The notes beneath the pieces were generated by a model that was not told the DNA's origin, searched no databases, and saw only the letters and a list, made by a program, of their open reading frames with translations. DNA of 64,000 nucleotides, taken from the NCBI GenBank assembly GCA_948567375.1, contig OX419761.1, forward strand, positions 7,442,501 to 7,506,500, read 5' to 3'. The DNA comes from Lunularia cruciata. Taxonomy: Eukaryota > Streptophyta > Marchantiopsida > Lunulariales > Lunulariaceae. A program made the position numbers and the translations under genes. This document shows positions 23,090 to 33,344 of this stretch, piece after piece (positions within the stretch are counted from its first letter, which is position 1; each line of letters begins with the position of its first letter).

Positions 23090-24900
23090 TGTTATATTCA
23101 CTAGTGTTCCCACATCTACCACCAAGATGGAGGATATCTTGGTAAAGTTGGAGCAATTAGAGAACCTTCACCTAAAACATTAACCTTAAGGGATAAATCT
23201 TGTAAATACTATTGCCAAGGAAGGAATCTTGTATACATATTGCTTGGGATGAGGGCACACCAATGCTTTGTGTTCCTTGTAGAAGGTACATGCACGTCAT
23301 AGCAAATTGAAAAATGCCACAAATATATCATGAGCCTAGAGAAGAAGGAGTATATGTTGTTATTGTTGTTGTTGTTGTCTTCCAAGATAATAATCTCAAC
23401 CAATATCTATAAGATCCACTCTTTTATAAAGGACAAGGACAAAGTGCTCCTAAACCCAATATACACTATCATATTTGTTGCAAGAATAATTATGCCAATC
23501 AATGCTCCAATAAGCTTGTCCATTGTGCATTTTGTTCAAAGTACATACCATGGCATAGTGCCTAGATTTCAGACCTTCATCACTCAAGCATGAGGAGCAC
23601 TCATGGAAAATGAACCACCAAATCAAGTTGGTCCTTATGAGAACATCTACTTTATCATGATTGAAGAAAAATTATACTAGGGGAGAGGCAATTCTAATCG
23701 ATGATAATGCTATGACATAAGCACATATGCTCCTTGTGACAAGATCCCACACCTATTTAGCACCTACCATGGGCAGCAATTCTAATTTTGAAAATTATTC
23801 TTCTAGGAGCTTAGACAAGGACATTGTACGTGATAATGCCCCATCGCCCGCTCTAGAAATGTACATGATTGCAATTCCTATGTTTTACACATTGGCAAAA
23901 CAACCACCAAACTTCATCATACACAATTATGATATCATTAATTATTTGGCCAATATAAAGGCCAATATTATTTTGAAGCAATTGTGCAAAGTAGCATATA
24001 CAACATGCAAGAAGCTGCAACTCATAGTTGTCTTCAAGGATCCTCTCATGGGAGATTCTAGCCCACAATGACACAACACTATTCCTACAAGGAGTCAACC
24101 TACTCCACATATAGGCACCACATACACCTATTCTAGAGTCTCACACCACAATGATTGAGGAAATTCCAATGACACCATGTGTTAAACACAAAAGTCCATA
24201 GCTCAAATGAGCTATGGACTTTTTTTTTGTTTCACCATAACCATCCAAGGGATCATTATTCCAAACTACTGCATCAACTCAGGGTCTTCTATAAATATTA
24301 TGACCAATGGTGTAATGGAATCCTTGGTAAAAAAGAGGTGATCAAAACTTCCACCATCCACTACATTGCCAATGGAAGACAACATTGCCTTTTAGGCCTA
24401 TTGTCCAAGGTGCACACCTTTTTTTGGAAAGTAGACATTCTTGATTGATTACTTAATCATGGATATGCTTGCTCTAGCACACTTTCCACTTTTATTGGGA
24501 GTCCCTTTGCTAGTAGATGCAAATATCATCATCTCTTGGCTAACTAGCAAGTGAGGCTTTGGGAAAAGGTTGAAACACATTGTACTCCTTATGTATCCAA
24601 CTGAACATCCATTGACCTCAGATCAGGAAGGAGAACCTACTTTTCAATATTGATGTATGGAGCCTTACCCTTTTTGATAGTGATGAAGAGCTTGTGGATA
24701 CCATCTCCAAATGTCTTTTCATAATGGAGGAAGAAATGAGTTGTTGTGCCTTGCAAATAAAGGACTAACTCAGAGAAGGATTCCCTTAGCTATGTCAATG
24801 GAGCCTTCCACTACACAATGTTCCCACTACCATGCACCCAAGAGCATACACATGCAGCCAAAACTACCTCTTATTTCTATATTGATGATGATATTCATTG
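23090..24900 (+). pseudogene. Gypsy gag-protease remnant (E7)
   Basis: Decayed gag-protease junction of a Tat-like gypsy element. Near 23465-23590 a frame reads two adjacent worn zinc knuckles (HICCKNNYANQCSNK, then HCAFCSKYIPWHS). At 23930-24000 it has NYDIINYLANIKANI, the counterpart of YDIVADLASTQANV in E1. The protease active-site stretch INSGSSINIM is at about 24272-24302, with Asn in place of the catalytic Asp. A conserved post-protease block follows (LLMYPTEHPLTSDQEGEPTF, about 24588-24650). Frameshifts and stops are frequent; no RT is left. Confidence 0.62.
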
Positions 24901-25341
24901 TCAAGAGAAGAATTAAAGGAATGACTCCATCTCAATAGGACCTTGACAACACCATTATTCCACAAATAAGTAAAAGGGAGCCCATGGCAAGAAACAAAGT
25001 GCACTTGCTTATTGACAAGAGCACAAGCTCTTTGTTCCACAATGTCATTATTAATCTTGTGGAGAAACCTACAAAGAGGATTAAAAAAATGTGATGTCCA
25101 TCAAACAATACCAAAAAAGGCTTACAATGATAGTTCATGAACAAACCTCCTAAAACATCATCTGAAACCACCCAACTCTACTTACTATTGGTGGCAAAGC
25201 TCCACAAATTGGACATCTCAAAGGTAGAGGAGGTGCCAAAATATGTAAAAATTAGCACCAATGTAAGCACATCGTAACAAGAACTCTACTCCAACCTCTT
25301 TTGGGACTTTTGGGATCTTTTTGCCTATGACTACTTGGAAC
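24901..25341. other. No gene recognised
   Basis: About 440 bp between the protease remnant and the E2 3' LTR, without a recognisable domain or repeat end. Possibly further decayed pol of the same remnant. Confidence 0.45.
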
Positions 25342-25851
25342 TATGAGCCGGCCTATCTCTCACTCCAGATGAACCTCTGATGGCTATTATGGTAGTGCAC
25401 CATGGACTAAGAAGGCAAGGAACCCCAACTCCATCATACTCCTCCAAGGCTAACACTCCAAGACTCAAGACATTGCTCACTAGAGAACTCAATGAGAGAG
25501 AGATAGTTGCAAATGAAAGGATGATGAGTACTTCCTCACTCCTTGTTTATATACTTGTGAAATAGTTACCTAGCATGTGATCTTATCTTGACCCAAGAGT
25601 TCTCAACTCTTTCCTCAAAGCCAAACACTTAGGAATAATACCAAGTCAACACATTAGAATCCAAAATAGTGGTGCTCATCTTTTCCACTTCCTCTAAATT
25701 AAGGTCCTCTATATCTTAGCTATGACCAAATTTAGCTAATCATGACTAATGTAGAACCATCCTTTATCTCTATATAAATAATATCTCTCAAGTACTTGTA
25801 ATACCAAGCTAAATATCACAATACTACACACATGCACAAATGGATGTTACA
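25342..25851 (-). repeat. 3' LTR of E2 (two deletions)
   Basis: It matches the 692-bp family-G LTR but lacks two blocks, one after GAAATAGTTA near 25568 and one near TTGACCCA/AGAGTTCT at 25594-25600, together about 180 bp. The outer end reads TATGAGCC instead of TGTGAGCC. The inner end at 25851 abuts the purine tract. Confidence 0.92.
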
Positions 25852-25862
25852 TTTACCCCCGG
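25852..25862 (-). other. Polypurine tract of E2
   Basis: Minus strand reads CCGGGGGTAAA immediately before the 3' LTR start TGTAACATCC. Short but in the expected place. Confidence 0.6.
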
Positions 25863-26039
25863 ACTAAGTTTTCACTTTGTCCTCAAAGTGAAGGTCTCTC
25901 TACCTTCTATGATATATCTTCAACTTATCATGGTTAATCCTATCAAAGTGTCTTCCTCCCAACTCCTTGAGATCATAGGTGTAATTGCCCCACACCTTCT
26001 CCACTATGAAAGGTCCAAAGTACTTAGGCAGAAACTTCT

Positions 26040-27310
26040 TTTGCACTCTCTTGAATTGAACGAAATCAAACAACATTACCCAATCACCTTCTTTGAAAGG
26101 CTCCACCTTCTTCTTGCCTTGCCTCTTGTCATAGCTCTCCTTTTGTTTCCTTTGGGCCTGCTCCACTCAAATCATAGCAATTGCTCTTGCCTCTTCCAAC
26201 TCCATGAGTTGTTCCTTCCTTGACTTCTCTACATCACCTCCTTGTGCTTTCTTCAATCTCCTATGAATGCTTTGGAAGGTAGGAAGTTCAAAGTGAATAG
26301 GTAGGATAGACTCAATACCATATACCAATTGAAATGGAGAATATCTGGTAGAAGTCTTCATGGTTGTCCTATACTCCCAAAAAATTGCACGAATCCTCTG
26401 ATCCCAATCATGTTTAGCCCCCTCCATTTCTACATCTTTGGCCAACATCATGCACAAGGTCTGATTGGTTCTCTTTGCCAAGCCATTGGAATTTGGCTTA
26501 TAGAGTGTAGTTACTCTATGTGTGATAGAGAAATGTCATAGCATGGCTGTAGTAATGCTTCTTGTAAACTCTCCTCCTCTATCAGAAACCAACTCCAAAG
26601 GGCATACAAATCTACTGATAATGCATTCATAAAGAAATCAACCAACTTCATCTTCATTCTTGTCCCTCAATGGTCTAGCCTCAGCCCACTTGGTAAGGTA
26701 ATCAGTAACTACCACAATGTACCAATTGTTCCTTGGGGTTCTATTGAGAGGACCTACAAAATCAATTCACCACTTCTCAAAAGGTCATAGCAATGGAATT
26801 GATCTAAGTGGTGGAGTGGATGTAGACTTTCTAGCAAAAGCTTGACAAACATGACAAATTTTGCAATAATCAAGACAATCCTTGAAAATCCCTCTCCAAT
26901 GGTAACCTGCATCTAGAATCTTTAAAGTAGTCACCTTTCCTGCAAAGTGTCCTCCACACACTAAACCTTCATGAAACTCCTTTATGAGTGAGATAGACTC
27001 TTCCTTACCCACTGCTCTTCGAAGTAGACCATCTGCTCCTTGGTGAAAAAGAATATCCTCCACCATTGTGTAAGGTCTAGATCTTGCTGCAAGAGCCTTC
27101 CTCTCCCTAGCATGCATCCCTTCTAGATAATTACCTCTTGTCACATAATCCACAATCTCCTTGTACTCCATTGGAACCTCTTGAGTGATTGAGATTGTCA
27201 TGAATTCCTCATCCGGGAGGGAATCATCCACTAGCTCATCTTCATCATGATCATAGGCCCTGGATAACAAATCAGCATTTGCATGTTTCTTTCTTGGCCT
27301 ATCCTCAATG
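26040..27310 (-). pseudogene. E2 integrase region
   Basis: Integrase inserts element cDNA into host DNA. The minus-strand order is: N-terminal HHCC zinc domain (EFHEGLVCGGHF to CKICHVCQAF, about 26990-26845); the catalytic core with DFVGPLNRTPRNNWYIVVVTDY and SDRGGEF; and then GLAKRTNQTL near 26480, where the expected catalytic Glu is Lys. A C-terminal GPY-like part follows (DWVMLFDFVQFKRVQKKF, YFGPFIVEKVWGNYTYDL, about 26100-25960). In-frame stops occur at several places. The C-terminus ends with HFDRINHDKLKIYHRR and no chromodomain follows. Confidence 0.88.
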
Positions 27311-27660
27311 CATACTAAACCTTCATGAAACTCCTTTATGAGTAGGATAGACTCTTCCTTACCCAATGCTCTTTGAAGTAGACCATCTGCTCCTTGGTGA
27401 AAAAGAATAACCTCCACCATTGTGTAAGGTCTAGATCTTGCTGCAAGGGCCTTCCTCTCCCTAGCATGCATCCCTTCTGGATAGTTACCTCTTGTCACAA
27501 AATCCACAATCTCCTTGTACTCCATTGGAACCTCTTGAGTGACTGAGATTGTCATGAGCTCCTCACCGGGAAGGAATCATCCATTGGCTCATCTCCATCA
27601 TGATCATAGGCTCTAGATAACAAATCAGCATTTGCATGTTTCTTTCCTGGCCTATCCTCA
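26990..27660 (-). repeat. ~353-bp tandem duplication at RNase H-integrase junction of E2
   Basis: The block from EDRPGKKHANADLLSRAYDH through EFHEGLVC is present twice (CCTATCCTCA ends at 27660 and again at 27307, offset 353 bp). The first copy has a one-base deletion (CCCGGTGAGG against CCCGGATGAGG), so the original unit was 354 bp, or 118 codons, and in frame. The copies differ at only a few bases. Confidence 0.9.
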
Positions 27661-28970
27661 ATGGTGTACTCATACTTAGACAAGAGTATCATCCACCTTG
27701 CTAGTCTCCCTTCAACATTAGGCTTGTTGAAGATGTACTTCAAAGCCTTGTGATCCGTGACAATGGTGGCTTTCCCTCCAATCAAGTAGTGTCTAAACTT
27801 CTTGAGACCAAAGATCACTGCCAACCCTTCTCTCTCCATGATAGAGTAGTTCTTCTCTACTGAAACCCTTTGCCTACTAGCATAAGCTATTGGATGATCA
27901 TGCACATCTTGGTCTAATTGACTAAGAGTGCATCCTATAGCTACATTAGAAGCATCAGTGTAGAGGATGAAAGGTTTACTCTAATCAGGTTTAGCAATGA
28001 TTGGAGCTACAACAAGGGATTGCTTGAGCTCCTCAAAAGCTTTGAGAGCCTTCTTGTCCTCCAAAATCACCATGTAATCTACACCCTTCTTCATGTAGAT
28101 GGTCAATGCATAAGCCTTGTTGTAAAATGAGAAGATGAACTTCCTATAGTATCCAACCATCCCCAAGAATTGGCGTAACTTTGTCAAGCTTGAAGAGAAT
28201 GGAAGGTCTATGATTTTCCTCACCTTCTCAAGATCAACTACTATTCCATCCTTGGAGATGATGTGCCCCAAAAGTAGACCTTATTCACATCCAAAATTGC
28301 ACTTCTATGGGTTGAGTGAAGCATTTGCCACATCCAAGCGTTGCAAGACCTTGATTATGTGCTCAAAGTGCTCCTCCTTGCTCCCATAGACACAAAAGTC
28401 ATCAAAAATTTCTCATAAATTTCTCATGAATTTCTCAATAAAGTCTCTCATAAATTTCCCAAAGAAAGGTTCAAATATCTTGTTCATGAACCATTGGAAT
28501 GTGGCTAGAGCATTGCAAAGCCCAAAAGACATGACCTTGAAAGCGTAAGTTCTCCAAGGTGTGGTGAATGTGGTGAGTTGTTGATGCTCTAGTGCAATCT
28601 TGATTTGGTTATATCCACTATAACCATCTCCAAAACTGTACTTCTCATGACCTACAACTTCCTCCAAGATCTAATCAATGAATGGCAATGGGTAGTAGTC
28701 CTTCTTGGTAACAACATTGAGCTTCTTGTAATCCACACATACCCGAAGCTTGCCATTCTTTTTCTTCACAATGACAATTGGAAATACCTATTCTGAATTC
28801 TCTACCTCAAAGATAAATCCAGCCTCCTTGAGCTTATCAATCTCCTCTTTCACAACCAAAGATATTGGTGGGCTAATGCAACGTTTTTTTTGGCGGATTG
28901 GTTTTGCATGTGACTCCACCTCTATCTTGTGCTCCTCCAAGGTGACTTTCTTCAAATCCTTGTAATTGAA
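27552..28970 (-). pseudogene. E2 reverse transcriptase and RNase H
   Basis: RT blocks on the minus strand are [79 protein letters not shown], the catalytic FDDFCVYG (about 28395), LLGHIISKDGI and LRQFLGMVGYYRKFI. RNase H blocks are SKPFILYTDASNVAIGCTL, IAYASRQRVSVEKNYSIMER, HYLIGGKATIVTDHKALKYI and ANADLLSRAYDH (27970-27610). The RT catalytic DD pair is intact. Just before it sits a short duplication (FMRDFIEKFMRNL) from tandem copies of an ATTTCTCAT(A/G)A motif at 28405-28455. Several stops are present. Confidence 0.92.
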
Positions 28971-28988
28971 AGCACAAACATGGATGAA

Positions 28989-30340
28989 CTAGCGGAAAAT
29001 CTCCTCAAATCTCACCTTCTCCTCCTTGGTAACATTTGGGCCATAATTGAGGGTAGCTAACCTTCTCTCTACCTCCTCAAGTGTCAATGGTGATTTATCT
29101 AGGTCCTTCAAAACCTCTGGCTTAGGTGAAAAATCCATAGCACACAAAAGATACACATTTGAATCAGATTCAGATTCATCCTCCTCCGTGGAAGTCTCCT
29201 CTTCCATGCTTGTGTCCACACCTGAAGCTCCTACTTCAAAGTCTGATTCTCAATAATCAGAAGATGGTGTATCTAAATGTGAAATGTTGGTGGTGTTAGT
29301 CATAGGACCTGTGACTCTATGGTTTGATGGCCCAATCCTCAAGTACCCTTTGTGCCATCGATCAGTTGTGCACGCTGCTCTCAACCATGGCCTCCCAAGA
29401 AGTAAGTCATAGCTTGAATCCTTCAAGACTTGGAAAGTAATGAGATTTTGAACTCCCATAATTGAAACTACCACTATATCCATCACCCCTACTGGTCAAA
29501 CCTATTGCTTATTTGCCATGCTCACCACAAATGTTGAGGTCTTAAGGGTATCATACCCAACTTCTTCATCAACCTTTCTGACATGGCATTTACTGCTAAT
29601 CCTCCATCGACCAATGCATCCTTGATGTTGTGACCATTCACTCTCACATCAATCTTGGAGGCATATTCACAAGCCTCCCATAGTGTTGACTTGGCATCCA
29701 CTACTCCTATTGATATTGGAGCTTTTGCCTTCTTCTTCCTCTTGCTCCTTGTAGAATTCAAACCACCTCTAAGCTCCTTTCTCAAGGTAGGGTTCAAAGC
29801 AATCAATTGGCCCACTATGATGTTAGCCTTGTGACTACCAACATCCTCCAACAAATTGTAGTTCCATTGTTGCTTTGAGATCAAGAAGTCCTCCATCCCC
29901 AACTTCTTCCTTGGAGTCTTTGTTGTTGATGGTGTTGAGGTGCAAGTGCTCCTAGTAGACATAGGAGTATCCTTGCTTAGAGTAAATCCTTGAGAAGAGT
30001 GAACATCCTTTGCAAAACGAGCTCTCTTCTTCTCTTGTGCCAAAAGCTCCAAATTAAGACCCTTGGAGTTTGAGCACTCTCCCTTCTCATACTTGCTCTC
30101 AACGACATCTATGGATGCTATCTCCATACCTTTTTTGGATTAGGAGCCACTTGGGTTTCACTACTTCCCTCTTTCCCTCTATTGGCTCCCTCATAACCGC
30201 TTTCCTCCATGGTAAGTGGAATTTGGGCCATTCCTTTGGATATGGCTTCTTCCTCCACAACCAAAACAATTTCTATTGTTGAGATTGTTGGTTGGCTGGC
30301 CTCCTCTATATGGATAGTTTCCATAACTCCTAGGCCCTCT
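28989..30340 (-). pseudogene. E2 nucleocapsid knuckle and aspartic protease
   Basis: Nucleocapsid-protease part of the polyprotein. A CCHC knuckle lies near 30270-30225 (CFGCGGRSHIQRNG), with the last Cys changed to Gly. After a Ser/Thr/Lys-rich spacer (30127-29700) comes the protease: ALVDGGLAVNAM near 29610-29575, where the DSG triad appears as DGG, and YDLLLGRPWLRAA near 29410-29370. An acidic protease-RT spacer follows (29219-29120). At least two frame changes separate gag, protease and RT. Confidence 0.82.
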
Positions 30341-30342
30341 CC

Positions 30343-31113
30343 CTACATTCTAATCCACCTCTCTCTCTTCTCCCATAGTTGCACCACATTGATCTTGAGA
30401 TCCGCAAGTTGTTCTGTGATACTTTGAAGTGGATCTTTTGGTGGAGGTGCAAGAACTGGAGCAACTACTACTTGTGGTGCAACCATTACCACCAAAGTAT
30501 CAGAAGTTCCACCATACTTGTAGCCTTGAGGAGGATGCACAACCTCCTTCACCACCAAATCACTCCCATCTCCTTCCAAACTCTCCTCCATACGAATTGC
30601 GATCTTGATAGCTTCAACCTTGGAAGAAGGTTTCTCATATCTCACCTTGTTTCTTATTTGTGGTCTCAATCCTCCCACAAAATTCTTGGTGAGCATGGCC
30701 CCATTGCCAATCATAGTAGTCTCCACATCATCTCCACCCTTCCTCAACACTATGCAAAATCTGGACTCTAACTTTTCCACTCTTTCCACATAGACTCTCA
30801 CTTTCTCTCCATCTCCTTGCTTGCAAAATGTTACCTCACTCATCAATCTCTCATAACTCTCATCAGGAAGAAAGTTCTCAATGAGTGCTGAAGTCAAAGT
30901 CTCCCAAGACTCCTCTTCCTCATCTCTCCTCTCTCTCTTTTGGTATTCTGACTCATACCATGTAAGTGTTGCATCCTCAAAGAAATCTTGTAATAATGAG
31001 GCCTACTCATTCTTCCTTCTCTCATTGTTTCCTTTGCAAGCTCTCTTGAAGTCTTTCACAAAGGACTCCACATCTTCTCCATCCTTGCCAAAGAAAACCG
31101 AAAGTTTCCCCAT
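30343..31113 (-). pseudogene. E2 gag capsid region
   Basis: Starts MGKLSVFFGKDGEDVESFVK at 31113, the first Met after the leader. The retrotransposon-gag core continues in one frame to 30343 (TWYESEYQKERR, LIENFLPDESYERLM, EKVRVYVERVEKLESRF, NFVGGLRPQIRNKVRY). A single in-frame stop occurs near 31010 (after ERRKNE); a frameshift near 30350 precedes the zinc knuckle. About 257 codons. Confidence 0.85.
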
Positions 31114-31318
31114 CTTAACCTCCCACTATCTTTCTTTCTCTCAATTTTTTTTTCTTTTCTTTTCTCTCACTCCATAACTAATAACACCTTTTGAGAGTAA
31201 TCCACCATAGGGAACACAAAAGGCTCGGTTGCTCCAAGATTTCCATCAAATCCTAGAGTGCATATTAATCTAACTCTCATGGATAGTTTGTCCATAAATT
31301 GAAAGATTATCTCCATCA

Positions 31319-31766
31319 CTAATCTTGAGAGCTAGCTGATGAAGGTGGTAGTATTTCTGTAGCTGTACTAAGACTCTCTCCAAGATCCTTCACCAAAGTC
31401 TCCAAAAGTGCTTTTACTCCACTACACTCATGTCCTTTTGGAAGTCCTTCCACTCCACAAACCTCATGCAACTCCTTGGTCTTAGATCTTCTCCCTCCTA
31501 ATCTTGGTAAAGAATCCAACATGCAAACCCAAGTCAAGTTAGCCTCTCCTTTCCCTCAATTTTTTGCTCTCAAAGGTCAATGCACATGAACTTGCCTTAT
31601 GTCCCTTCTCTCTACATAGAAAGCACTTAGACTCACTCTTTCCTCCAAGTGGTGTAGGTTTTTGGATCCTCTCAACACTCTCTTCAAATTCTATTGTAAA
31701 CTCTCTTTTCCTCAAATCCACCCTTGCAATCACCTCAAACTCTTGTGGAACCTTGCATAGTCTCAA
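31319..31766 (-). CDS. Pre-gag reading frame with an extra CCHC knuckle (E2)
   Basis: Between the PBS and gag, on the element's coding strand, a 75-codon frame (31766-31539) encodes a small basic protein with a perfectly spaced CX2CX4HX4C knuckle (CFLCREKGHKASSC, about 31644-31603). It is followed, after a stop, by a 72-codon frame (31537-31319) rich in Leu and Glu without a known domain. A nucleocapsid-type knuckle upstream of gag is unusual. It could be a separate small RNA-binding accessory ORF or a displaced fragment of an older gag. Function unknown; probably not expressed today. Confidence 0.45.
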
Positions 31767-32624
31767 TTTCTACTCTTTGTGACCCTCCATGTTCCCAAGA
31801 TGAATCTAAACACTCAAACATGCTTTTTGTTGCTCTAAAACTCCTCATGCATGAGATCCCCACTCTGCAAAATTGACCCTTCCTCACAATTTCACTCAAA
31901 TCTCTCAACTCGTGTCTAACATTCCTCTAAAATTTTGCACACATGATCACAATTTAAGGATGTCCCTCCCTACAAAATTTCAGATTTTTTCATTAAGTAG
32001 TTTGGCCTAGACACCTTTCTATTCAACACATATATTTCAGATTTGGTCTTAGAACCAACCCCTTCACTTCAAAAACTCATAACTCCCCGTGAAAGAATGA
32101 TCTCCCTCTATTTTTGTGGCAACGGGTAGGATACAATTCATTGAATTTTCTTGGGAATTTTCAGGACAACTCACTAAAAATTTAAGAAATGGCAGACTCT
32201 GTACAATTTTCCTAAGAGCATGCAGTTGCGGGAGTAGTTTACCCTATCAGCTTTCAAAAATTCTAACCCGATGTGCATAGTAGCTCTCAAATAATTTCAA
32301 ATGTGCTAATTGGAAGATAACCCAAGATATTATGTGTAGAAATTTTAATTCTAGATCTAAAACTTGAGATTTTGCCCAAAATCACCTTAATTTCCAAAAT
32401 CTGCAATCCACCTCACACAATCTCTCCAAATCCTCTCATGTGTACAAGATGTACAAAATCACTTCAAATACATCATCATGAACTACATTGTATACAAATG
32501 GATCTTAGTTCTCTAACATAAGTTCAGCCCTCTCCTCTCCTAATGTTCTCTCCAAGTGAGCTCTCATAGCCTCCTTCTGCCTAATATAGAATTGAACGCG
32601 GAACATTATCTTGCCTTCTAGAGA
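31767..32624 (-). other. E2 leader, no gene seen
   Basis: Untranslated leader between the PBS and the pre-gag frame. The same leader sequence occurs on the plus strand in E3 (47565-47756 and 53171-53545), where E4 interrupts it. No coding potential recognised. Confidence 0.7.
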
Positions 32625-32647
32625 GGTCCCGGCAACGGAACCAAAAA
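32625..32647 (-). promoter_or_regulatory. Primer-binding site of E2
   Basis: Directly after the 5' LTR, the minus strand reads TTTTTGGTTCCGTTGCCGGG. The same site is at 47542-47564 in E3. It resembles the Tat/Athila-type TGGCGCCGTTGCC site rather than the initiator-Met type used by E4. The tRNA is not assigned. Confidence 0.8.
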
Positions 32648-33339
32648 TGTGAGCCGGCCTGTCTCTCACTCAAGATGGACCTTTGGTGGCTATTATGGTA
32701 GCGCACCATGGACTAAGAAAGCAAGGAACCCCAACTCCATCATACTCCTCCAAGGCTAACACTCCTAGACTCAAGACATTGCTCACTAGAGAACTCAATG
32801 AGAGAGAGATAATTGCAAATGAAAGGATGTTGAGTACCTCCTCACCCCTTGTTTATATACTTGTGAAATAGTTACGCACCAAATTTACTAATTACCGCAG
32901 TAACTCAAGTTACTAGACTAAAAGTCAAGTAAAGTCAAAAAGTAGAAAGGAATATCCATTCACATGGGCATATTCCCCTAAGCATGTGGTCTTATCTTGA
33001 CCCAACCACTAAGTCAAGGATTCCTTTACATGGACTATCCTTGGACTAAAGAAGAATCCAAAACAAAAAAGCTTGCGGGCCCAAGAGTTCTCAACTCTTT
33101 CCTCAAAGCCAAACACCTAGGAATAATACCAAGTCAACATACTAAAATCCAAAATAGTGGTGCTCATCTTTTCTACTTCCTCTAAAGTAAGGTCCCATCT
33201 TTCTTAGCTATGACTGACTTTAGCTAACCATGACTAATATAAAACCATCCTTTATCTCTATATAAATATTATCTCTTAAGTACTTATCATACCAAGCTAA
33301 ATATCACAATACTACACACATGCACAAATGGGTGTTACA
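32648..33339 (-). repeat. 5' LTR of E2 (family G, 692 bp)
   Basis: Element-sense ends TGTAACACCC...CCGGCTCACA. A TATA box TATATAAA lies at 32859-32852 on the minus strand, so transcription would begin in the last ~200 bp of the LTR. It is followed by the PBS. The same LTR occurs as solo copies at 17957-18648 and 42373-43064, as the shortened 3' LTR at 25342-25851, and split in E3. Confidence 0.95.
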
Positions 33340-33344
33340 TATCA

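Larger units (their letters stand above)
25342..33339 (-). mobile_element. E2: complete but inactive Ty3/gypsy element, family G
   Basis: Read on the minus strand: 5' LTR 33339-32648, PBS 32647-32625, leader, an extra small CCHC reading frame (31766-31539), gag (31113-30200), protease, RT, RNase H, integrase, a short purine tract (25862-25852), and 3' LTR 25851-25342. The domain order is RT-RNase H-integrase, so Ty3/gypsy; there is no chromodomain after integrase. The GYSGYNQI and DDFCVYG wording fits the Tat/Athila side. The 3' LTR is 510 bp against 692 bp for the 5' LTR because of two internal deletions. No convincing target duplication is visible. The genes contain stops, frameshifts, a tandem duplication and a substituted integrase Glu, so it is inactive. 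Confidence 0.93.

Noticed and set aside
23359-23382. (GTT)n-like run as a possible coding repeat
   Set aside because: Short interrupted trinucleotide microsatellite in non-coding remnant sequence.
30379-30771. 130-codon plus-strand frame
   Set aside because: Antisense to the E2 gag core, which carries the recognisable motifs.
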